64,000 nt of DNA from Theropithecus gelada. Lineage: Eukaryota; Chordata; Mammalia; Primates; Cercopithecidae. Of the stretch, positions 56,051 through 64,000 are shown in pieces (the first letter of the stretch is position 1; every line of letters starts with the position of its first letter). Where the stretch lies: the NCBI RefSeq assembly GCF_003255815.1, contig NC_037677.1, forward strand, positions 110,064,936-110,128,935. Reading direction: 5' to 3'. The notes under the pieces were generated by a model that saw only the letters and a program-made list of their open reading frames with translations, was not told the origin of the DNA and did no database searches. Made by a program: the position numbers and the translations under genes.

Positions 56051-57215
56051 TTAACATTGGATAGAGTCTCAGAAGCAGAATTACTAAGTTAAGCCAGATG
56101 GATTCCTTAAAGATTCGGGACACATATAGATTGGCAAGTAATTTCCATATGGGGGTTTTCAGAGCTCTTTAACTAATCTCTAATTATACTCAAAGAATCT
56201 AGACCCTGAACTAGACCCTCAGGAAGAGGAGGAAAAGAAGTCAAAGCGCTCACCTGCCAGGTCTGCACTGGAGGATCGTTAAGCAGTATCGTTTGAGTTT
56301 GTTCTTTTGCTGTTCACTTTTCTCTGTTGTTTGCCTTGCTTCATTTTCTCCTGTGTTCCTGGACAGAGGCCAGTGGTTATAGAATGTTCCCTTTTGTCTC
56401 TACAAATGGAAAGAGAGGGGGAATTGACTGCAGCAGAGAAAAGAATCTGGGAGGAAGGATGAGCGAAATGTTGCTTTGGAATATTTCAGCCTTGGGTCTC
56501 TGTAACAACCAGTTTGGTATTTTCAAGGAAAATGAAAGAAATAGACTGTGCTATAAACAGGTTTTTGTCATCATTAAACCCTTGCAATATATGAAGAGTA
56601 TGCACTGTTGTGTTCCAAAATAAAGCTGCATGTTTGGGGATTGTCATAGTGACCTAGAAATCATGGTTTCTCCAGGGAAATGTAGGAATGAAGTTTCCTA
56701 ACAGCTTTACCGCTAAAGCCATGGCTGCACACAGAAAAAGGACTGAGCCTGTTTTCCCAGAAACGAGAGACAAATTACCCTTTTTCCTAAGGTTGCCTGG
56801 ACATTCCAAGAAAGCCTGGTCAATCTTTGCTGGATGGACGTGGAAAATAGATGGCTGAGCACTCACCTTTTGTGTCCAGATGCGGAATCCTTATCTATCC
56901 AGTCTTTGCACATTATATGTGATGGCGATTTTTTTCTTTTGTTTTTGTTATTTACAGAATGAAGAGAAGGATGCCTTGGTCAAGGTCAGCTTAAAGTCAG
57001 TTGTTAACTTAGACGTGCCCTTCCTCCAACCAGAAAATGGAAAATGTCAGATGCCTCCCAATTGTCCTGGGTCCATGCATTATTTCTAAAACTTCCCCAA
57101 GCTCTTCCCCACTCGTGAAAATTCTAGCTTACTCATACATCCATTTTGGGGGGAAGGGAATCACACCTCACCCACAAACTGGATGCTTGGCTGCCTGTAG
57201 GAACAACTCCAGCAG
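56051..57215. other. single-copy noncoding DNA
   Basis: No repeat family or gene recognised; frames at 56327-56623 and 56880-57303 have no domain. Confidence 0.4.
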
Positions 57216-57219
57216 AGTT

Positions 57220-57685
57220 CTAGGTTGGGCTGATGTGGGAGCACCCCGTGTTGTGGTGGAGGAGCCTATGTGGCAGAGACCGCTTCATGTTTACCAAACT
57301 TGACTTCTTGTTCCTTCTGGGACGCACAGCTAGACAACGCATCTCAGCCTCCATCACTGTTCCGTGAACCACTTGATTGGCAGAGGGGATATCTATGTCA
57401 TTTCCAGCCCTGGCTCTGTCTTCTCCACCCCTTCACACTCTGTCTTTCCACCACTCTTAACAACTGGCTGTGCAGCGTTCCCAGGCCACGTGGGATGAGG
57501 GAAAACCACCACAAAAGCCTGGTCCTTAAGTCATGGCACAGGAGTGACCCATGTAAGAGAACTCCTGGCCAGAGACATCAACACGAGACCTCACATGACT
57601 GAGAAATAGTCTTTCACCATGTGAAGCCACTGACTTTTGGAGTTATTTGTTATTGCAGTGAATTTACTCTGACTCATACATATTG
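57220..57685 (+). mobile_element. ancient LTR remnant (MLT1/ERVL-like)
   Basis: GTGGCAGAGACCGCTTC, CCAAACTTGACTTCTTGTTC, GGGACGCACAGCTAGACAAC and the end GAAGCCACTGACTTTTGGAG, TTATTTGTTATTGCAGTG match the order of an old LTR. Family tentative. Confidence 0.5.
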
Positions 57686-58475
57686 CAAGTATCGGTTGCC
57701 TCTTGGCGTGTGCATGAGTTCACCTACATGGCAGAATCAATTCTGCTGTTTGTCCCACCAAGTTCACCAAAGTTATTTGCATGAAGGGTCCTTTGGTCAC
57801 AAAACAGTGAGAAGGAAATGTGAACAGCATGCGATCAAAGCATGTTCTCAATACCATGGGTGTACAGGAGTGGAAGTGTTCAGTTCAGCTGTGACCACAG
57901 GGGTGAAAGGCCACATGGCATGAGGAGGGTAGTGACTCCAATCAGATGTGCAACCCATAGAACTCCACACTAACTTTTGGACTATGTTTGCACTTAAGGA
58001 AGCATCAGCCTGGCATCCATTAGCAACCCAGAAGCAGTTGGAATCTGTATTGCAGTCCCTTAAGATACCACATCATAATGCAAAGCAAAATTTACATTTA
58101 TTTTTCCCCTTCTTCTGAGATATAGTGCACACCCCCAGCTGCTTCCCAAGCCTCTCTTCTCCCCTATGCCAAAGCCACCCCCAAAAATCCTCTCCCTAAA
58201 CCCATCCCAAGCTGTTATTCTAAACTTCTCCACCTCTTCCTGCCTTTTCCCAACTACTCTTTTGTCCCAGTAAATAACTCTCTACCTTCTCCTCTGCAAA
58301 TCAAGCCGGGCTTTCTGGTCTGCCTGGGCTTAACATTTCCTGTTACGACTCACAGGCTCAATTCGTGAGTTGATCATAGACCCAGAAAAGTCCAAAACTG
58401 AAAACAGATTCTTCTTAGGGGTGTGTTGAGGGAGTGGCTATAAATATTTACACGTTATTATCATTACTTTTTTTT
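57686..58475. other. single-copy noncoding DNA
   Basis: No repeat family or gene recognised. Confidence 0.4.
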
Positions 58476-58479
58476 GGAT

Positions 58480-58665
58480 CACAAATGGATTGTCAACTCC
58501 ACTACTTGTGAGTTAGGCAATCTTGGGTAAATTCTTCACCATCCCTTAGCCTCAATTTCCTGCCTTGTAAAATGGGGTTTATTGACCTTCTCAGGATTCC
58601 GGTGGAGAGTAAATGGGATGTGGTATGTGAATGTAGTTTGCATAACCCAGCAGTAAGCAATGTTT
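58480..58665 (+). mobile_element. MIR SINE
   Basis: GCAATCTTGGGTAAATTCTT, TAGCCTCAATTTCCTGCC, TTGTAAAATGGGGTTTATTG and GAGAGTAAATGGGATG follow the MIR core and tail. Confidence 0.82.
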
Positions 58666-59600
58666 TTTTCTGCCCTTTCTGTACTCGTGGCTCCTTTGCT
58701 TTATGTGAGCAGAATTGGAGGTGCAGGCCTAGCCCAAAGACAAAAAGGAAGGTAAACTGAGGTGCCAGTAGTCAGCAGCACCCGGTTTTGATACCGGCTC
58801 CTCTGGATCTCATTCTTGAGTTTCCTGGTCAACTTTCAAGTGACCTTGGAGGGAGAACTGCATTTCCCGCGCCTCCAGCGGAGCAGCGTTGCCACCACAA
58901 GGGAAACATGCCCACCCCTTGTCCCCCAGGGTGGGTTGTGAAGGTTAATGAATTGGTATTTGTGAAGTGCTTTGAGATCCGTGGATGAAAGGCCCTATGA
59001 AGTCAAAAGCTTTGGGATGATTATTAAATTGCCTTGCCTGAGGTCAGACAGCGCAGGACTAGGGGAGCTAGAAAGGGAAGACTCGTTCCCTTTCTTCCAT
59101 TCCCCTGCTAGAACAACTAAGACCGTAACCTGTTCTTGTTAAGAAGGGCTGTCCCTCTGTGGGTGGATGTCCTCGGGCCTCACATCCTGTCTCCTTTATT
59201 CCCAGCACCCTGGTTAGGACCAGGCTCTGGCTCCTCACCAGCCTGCTCATTGGAATGCCAGACAGCTCCCTCGCTCTTGGGGAGAGCTCTGGTTTGCTGG
59301 GTTTTTAGAAGCTCAGGGAAACTGTTGTGTGAGGGACAGACATTTTCACTTAACCATGAGACCCTTCTTGAGAAAGAAGGGGCAGTTTCTCCTGTGCCAG
59401 CTGGACACCAAAACAAAGGAGGAGCTTTGCTGTGGCTGAATTTGGGGGGTTTGCATTCTGCACCAACCAGCTCTTTTCTAAACCCAATTTTCTTTTCTCT
59501 TCTCTTTTGCTTTTTCCATTCAACCAGCTTGGCAGTTGCAATATTTGTTTTCCAAACATTTCCTCCATACCTTTGTTTTTTCCTTCTCCCACGTTGGCTG
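58666..59600. other. single-copy noncoding DNA with long but unconvincing frames
   Basis: No repeat recognised. The longest frame of the window (179 codons, 59136-59675 plus) is overlapped by a 145-codon antisense frame. Neither has a domain, splice-site context or codon signal I can identify. One ATG-started frame this long is expected by chance at roughly the 0.3-0.4 level in 64 kb. Confidence 0.4.
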
Positions 59601-59955
59601 TTGTATAGATACCTCATTGCAATTCAGACACCTGTCACTTTCGGATGTCAGTGCTGCTGCCGCCACACTGATTAGTTAAGATGAAGAAAAAAATGCAGTG
59701 CCACATAAATAAAAAATTAGAGACTGTCACATTGTTTAAAAAGGACCCACCTCCCAATGCCAGATCTCGGCAGAGCAGCGTTCTTCTCTTTCCTAGGTAT
59801 CCCAGCTAAGGGGACCACTTATAATGTCTTGTTTTTAGTGATTAAGTGGTTAATGATTTAATGAACTAAAAAAAAAATCTCATTTGTTGTTTCCCTTGGA
59901 CTTGGAAAAAACCTCAAAGAGCTGATTTTCTGTGTACCTCAGTCCAATATTGCTA
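59601..59955. other. single-copy AT-rich DNA, possibly regulatory
   Basis: No repeat recognised. Segments GTGATTAAGTGGTTAATGAT near 59838 and CACTGATTAGTTAAG near 59664 have homeodomain-like cores. May be part of the regulatory region that follows. Confidence 0.3.
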
Positions 59956-59959
59956 CCTG

Positions 59960-60270
59960 CTGGGATACGAACACAGTCTCTAAATAAATTGCTAGTGGCC
60001 TTAGGCGGGTGGAAGAGTCTCCCTTTGATCCTGCTCGAGCGGATGAAGTCAAATGTTCAATCAATCAATCACGTTCATAACTTGCAGCTACAATCGAGCT
60101 GACAACAGCCTATTATTTATTTTTAAAATCATATATTTCATTATTGCAAAACACACAGGCTCTCACGAGGGGGAAAAGACTAAATTATTGATAAGCCATG
60201 TAGATGACAGAGTTTGTTGTTTCTGACACGCTTGTCACTAACTATTGTCAGGAAGGATTTACTAAGATGT
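59960..60270. promoter_or_regulatory. candidate developmental enhancer (conserved-element-like)
   Basis: Non-repetitive, with CpGs retained in an otherwise CpG-poor region. It contains a TCF/LEF-type CTTTGATC at 60023-60030, a run TCAATCAATCAATC at 60057-60070 of PBX/HOX-type ATCAATCA cores, a TTATTTATTTTTAAAATCAT stretch near 60114, TAAATTATTGATAAG near 60181, and TGACA cores at 60205-60209 and in the dyad TGACACGCTTGTCA (60224-60237), plus ATTGTCAGG near 60245. TALE, HOX and WNT-responsive motifs in one 300-base block are typical of vertebrate developmental enhancers. Function and conservation are inferred. Confidence 0.5.
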
Positions 60271-61335
60271 AGAGTCAGGAAAGTTGGCGAGGGATGTACG
60301 TCGCGCCAAAGCAGAGATGAGGAGAGGAAACTCTAATGGCCTCTCTCTCTCTTATTGAATTCTTGTAGGTAAAAGGCAGCTGAAGGCAGAACAGGTTTCT
60401 ATTGCAAAGCAACACTTGAAAAGCCCCCTATTTGATTGCTACAGAGCAGGAGATTTGGTTCTCAAAATAGCCATGCGTTTGGGAAATGAATTTTTGCTGG
60501 TGTCTGTGCATTCCTGGAAATAACAATCGTAGCTCTCCAGCATTCCCACGTGGGCCGGGGCCAGGCATATTTATTCAATATTGTGTGTTGGGGCGGGGGC
60601 AGGGGGAGGCGATGTGCAAACGCAGCCTGAAGAAGGCAGCATGGGGGAGGCCAGCTTTGGGTTCCTCTTGCTTTTGGAGGTGGGAGAAGATGCTCTCCAG
60701 CCGTACCTCCGCCAGGCCCCTGAGCTGGCAGGGCATCTGCAATGGAGGTGTCTTCCCTACAGACCTGCGATTGAACTTCTCTAATGGGTTTAGGAGAAGG
60801 AACAGCAGTCAGAAAACTGCTGACCACTCCTTTCCATGTGCTTCTCTCTTTTCTGTTTTCTGGGTCACTAGCTGGGGAGGTCGTGGCAAGCTGAGATCTT
60901 AAAGCTGCCATTGACCCCCTCATCTGAGCAGTGAGGAGTTGGACTGGAAACTCTCCCAGATGCCGCATTGTCACCTGGCTGTCGCCTCCACCATAAGGAG
61001 GGGGTTGCTCCTAGATTTGCTGGAAGGAAGAGCCCCCTGGTCTGAAGGAAGAGGAGATGTTTTATTAAGGGAACTTAAATGTGCATACAGACAGATCCAA
61101 TCCTAGAGAACAAGTACCATTAAATTGGAACAAAAACAGCCATGGAACTGAAGATTCCTAACTTCCCCTCCCTCCCCGCCCCCACTGGTACTTCCTGAAC
61201 TCAAGTACAATGTAAGTGAAATCGAAGCTCCTTTGGAATTTCAGTGAATATTTGACTTGCACTCCTAAACTATTTGGCAATTACAAGATGATCTCCCCAT
61301 TGCTGGGGTGGGGAGAGACAGTGCTACGTGTATAC
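60271..61335. other. single-copy noncoding DNA
   Basis: No repeat recognised. A small CpG cluster (ACGTCGCGCC) lies near 60298. Sense and antisense frames of 138 and 170 codons overlap at 60462-60974 with no domain. Confidence 0.4.
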
Positions 61336-61339
61336 TCTA

Positions 61340-61460
61340 GAACCAAAAGTTTCTCAAGCCAAAGGGCCCTTTAGAATTAATCTGTCCCATTTCATAGATG
61401 AGAAAACTAAAAGTCAGAGAAATTGGAATCAGACATCCAGCTAGCAGCAGATAGGGGACC
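61340..61460 (-). mobile_element. MIR-type fragment
   Basis: CATTTCATAGATGAGAAAAC and AAGTCAGAGAAATTGG resemble an antisense MIR core; boundaries approximate. Confidence 0.55.
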
Positions 61461-61984
61461 ACACCCGGGGCCTCCAACCGCTTCCCTGAAGTGGAGCCGG
61501 AGACCGTTAACAGAGCTTAAATCAGAAAAGAGGCACTGTCCTTGTAGAGTGCACTGTCTCCCACATTCTGCTGGCTGCTGGTGGAATATTCCAGCATGCA
61601 TTTGTTTGGTTTTAACATACTAACTTAATTTAGAACCCACTCTCACTCAATCACATGTGCAATGCTGGTCCCTGACAATGAGTAGGCAAGGCTATTACAG
61701 GATTAGGATTTGGAAGTAACTTCTGAATCCATAAGAAGACAACTGAACCCATCTTCTGGGAGTCGGGGACCCTTGCTCCTAGCTCTGTACTACCACTTCT
61801 CTGGTGTGATGGGCTTGGTGGAAGCTGCCCCTTCTGGGCTTCTGTTCAGGAGGTGAGGAGTGGTGGTGACAAAGTCCTTGACCACACTGCAGCCAGGCTT
61901 CTCGCCCTCTGCTCAAATGCGCATCCACCTCAGCCCCGGTCCTTGCTGGGCCTGCACATCCTAGTTTTAGAGAAAACCCTGCTG
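61461..61984. other. single-copy noncoding DNA
   Basis: No recognised feature. Confidence 0.4.
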
Positions 61985-62320
61985 AGTTGGTTTAGAGAAA
62001 ATCTCCCACCCTTGAAATCTGTTCATCAGAGGCTGACGTCAGCAAGAATCCTCTTAGTCCATTTAGCAGGAATCTCTCCCAACGTTTGATGAATCTCCTT
62101 AGCAATCTTCCATCCACTGACTCCACACCTCCACCCCACAAACCTACTTCCTGACTATAAATCTCCACTTGCTCTGTTGCTCTTGTTGTATTCGGTATGA
62201 CTCCAGATCCATGCTGAGATCTCTTTACCCCTACTGCAACAGGGTTCTGAATAAAATTCGTTTTTACCACTTGAACTACTGTCCAGTTCTGATTCTCTTT
62301 GACAATCTACACATCCTTCA
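61985..62320 (+). mobile_element. probable LTR remnant with TATA-like box and poly(A) signal
   Basis: LTR-like layout: upstream CCTTAGCAATCTTCCATCC, a TATAAAT at 62155-62161, then about 90 bases to AATAAA at 62250-62255, followed by TTTACCACTTGAACTACTG. The order and spacing fit U3, R and U5 of an old ERV LTR. I cannot name the family. No internal ERV sequence adjoins. Confidence 0.5.
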
Positions 62321-63749
62321 AGTCAACTTCTAAGTCCAAAATTCTGCATAAAATTATATATAAAATCCTATTCAGTGGTATTTTCCATTCAATTTATTTT
62401 TTGAACATTTTGCCACCTAGGATGGCACGTATGGAAACTGAGTTGACCAAAGTCATTGATGCACCAGAATAAACCATTTCTTATCATCTTCATGATACAG
62501 TAGAAATAAATCTTCACAGAAACCAAAAAGCAAAACAAAATGAAGCAACAACAACAACAAAAACATGGCTTCATTGGAACAAAGAGAGCTGTTGAACTTG
62601 GGTGTGGCATGGAAATCTCTCTGCACCTCGCTTTCTTCGTCTATTCAATGGGGAAACTGATTTCTTTTCTCCACACCCAGTTGAGGTAGATTGCTATGAG
62701 GATCTAAAACCCAATGCATAAGTGAGGGGAGGGAAAAAAAGAAGCTTAAAGGGCACCACAGATGTAGAGTAGGAGCATTACTGGGTGGTGGGAATTTCCT
62801 ATAGATGAGAGAGAGCCTGTTGCAAATATAAGATTACAGTTTTAATTACCTTCAGATGCTGACCTATGTAAACAGGCCTGTTATGCCTCTTTGGGAGGGG
62901 ATAGGAGAAACGGATGGGATGGGACTCATTAACTTCCTGGCAATGCTTTTTTTGCAGCAGTTTTAAGGAAAACCTTTAGGAGAGGGAAAAACAGCCACCT
63001 CTGTTCACAGCTGCAATGGCAGAGAGATGCAAAGGAGCTGGTCCTTCTTCCTCTTTTCATCCTTTTCTGTTTTCTGGACTGGGAGTTGCACTTGTCCACT
63101 TACAGCACATGGTAACTCCTCTTTGGCAATGTCTATAAACATTGCAGTGCAGACATTTCCTGTGTGTGGTTTTTTTTCCTTTTGAAGCTTGTTTGCTGCA
63201 CGCTTTGGTGAGAGTTGCACCTCAAGGAGGGCTGGAATACCTGTATGGTGTTGGATTGTGCAATGCCAGACACGGCTTTTTTTTTTTTTTACCCCTGGCA
63301 AGATAAGACTCTATGAAGTATAATTTTGTTAATAGTCTCTCTCCCAGTCCTGGTCCCCTTGGGAGCCTCCCGTGATTGGTCAGTTGGACGATTATAATGG
63401 GCACTAATTATACCTGGAAGCTAAGGTATAGCAGGCCTCACTTACAAAGCCCTTGGTGATAAGGATTTTGGTAAACACCATGAGATGAAAACGACTTTAT
63501 CTTTCCAAAAGGACAAAAGAATTCTTTCTTAAAAAATGAGCAACTTAAGAAAACAGTTAAACAGAGGAAAGAGACATGAAACAGAAAGGCTTCCAGCTTT
63601 TTACCAATGAGGAGAGAAGAGGCGGATTTGGATTAACCCTGTGTGGACTGCAGTGGACTCAGTTGAGAGCAGTCATCATCTCATCCTGGATGGATACCAA
63701 GAATGTTCTGATGACACAGTGACTCCCAATAAAGGGAATTCTCAAGTGG
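62321..63749. other. single-copy noncoding DNA
   Basis: A short (CAA)n run lies near 62543-62560 and a T-run at about 63275-63290. Segments 62820-62880 (TTTTAATTACCTTC, TATGTAAACAGG) and 63370-63420 (GTGATTGGTCAG, CACTAATTATACC) carry forkhead-, NF-Y- and homeodomain-like cores, too sparse to call an element. Confidence 0.35.
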
Positions 63750-63785
63750 GAAAGCCAAACGTGGCCTGAAAGCCAAACGTGGCCC
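63750..63785 (+). repeat. 18-bp tandem duplication
   Basis: GAAAGCCAAACGTGGCCT at 63750-63767 is repeated at 63768-63785 with one change at the last base. Confidence 0.9.
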
Positions 63786-64000
63786 TTCTTTCTAGACCCT
63801 AAATATGTACATTGAAGCCAAGAAATAGCCCCAACCTATGCCCAGATACAAAGGCCCTTAGTAAGGCTTTTTTTTTTTCTTCCAAATGACTCATGAGCAG
63901 CTATGCCCCAGACTGTGAGGCTGATCTTTAGCCTGTAGCTCTTCCCCCTAGAATTTATCAACCAGGAGTGTTCAGGAAGGCCAGGATGACTGTAGGAGAG
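63786..64000. other. noncoding DNA at the window end
   Basis: No recognised feature; a T-run lies at about 63870-63880. Confidence 0.4.

Noticed and set aside
60462..60974. Paired sense and antisense frames of 138 and 170 codons
   Set aside because: Moderate GC and local stop depletion explain mutual openness; no domain or splice signal is visible.
1..64000. CRISPR array, phage, operon or other prokaryote-type system
   Set aside because: No regularly spaced direct repeats, no dense coding, and the repeat content is that of a primate genome.

Overview
This window reads as primate, almost certainly human, nuclear DNA. It holds about a dozen Alu SINEs (Alu is primate-specific), L1 of several ages, MaLR-type LTRs, a hAT/MER5-type DNA transposon and many MIR and L2 remnants. 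CpG is depleted and there are no dense prokaryote-like ORFs. No exon, protein-coding gene, structural RNA gene, CpG-island promoter or CRISPR array could be recognised. The window is best described as intergenic or deep-intronic sequence. The only gene-derived sequence is a dead processed copy of PPIA (cyclophilin A) at about 46.56-47.29 kb.

Layout. 0-9 kb: mostly single-copy DNA with MIR copies, one Alu, a short inverted-repeat DNA transposon (3.5 kb), a CA repeat (4.9 kb) and two blocks that look like conserved noncoding elements (6.46-6.64 and 8.46-8.72 kb). 9-25 kb: a probable LTR remnant, an old minus-strand L1 3' end split by an Alu, many MIR/L2 pieces, an unusually clean 34-bp inverted repeat (16.95-17.03 kb) and a THE1/MST-type LTR (24.2 kb). 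25.1-33.8 kb: an AT-rich block of stacked ancient L1, containing one L1 3' half and one nearly complete old L1, both plus strand. They are broken by a reverse-oriented L1 tail, a second L1 tail and five Alus, one of which carries an internal 134-bp tandem duplication. 34-39 kb: an MST/MLT-type LTR, three Alus and a long TTCC tract. 39-46 kb: mostly single-copy DNA, a second CA repeat, an Alu, a good MIR and candidate regulatory blocks. 46-54 kb: the PPIA pseudogene, L1 tails, an Alu monomer, a solo MaLR LTR inserted in a MIR, MER5, and a younger L1 3' end carrying an AluY. 54-64 kb: mainly single-copy sequence with a few LTR, L2 and MIR remnants. It includes the strongest candidate developmental enhancer of the window (59.96-60.27 kb).

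No genes here work together. What the window offers is a layered insertion history, readable from nesting and target-site duplications, plus several stretches whose motif content suggests cis-regulatory function. I did not find a new biological system. The most checkable observations are the candidate enhancers, the foldback at 16.95 kb and the duplicated Alu at 30.9 kb. Repeat family names come from memory of consensus sequences, not from a database search, and are hedged accordingly.
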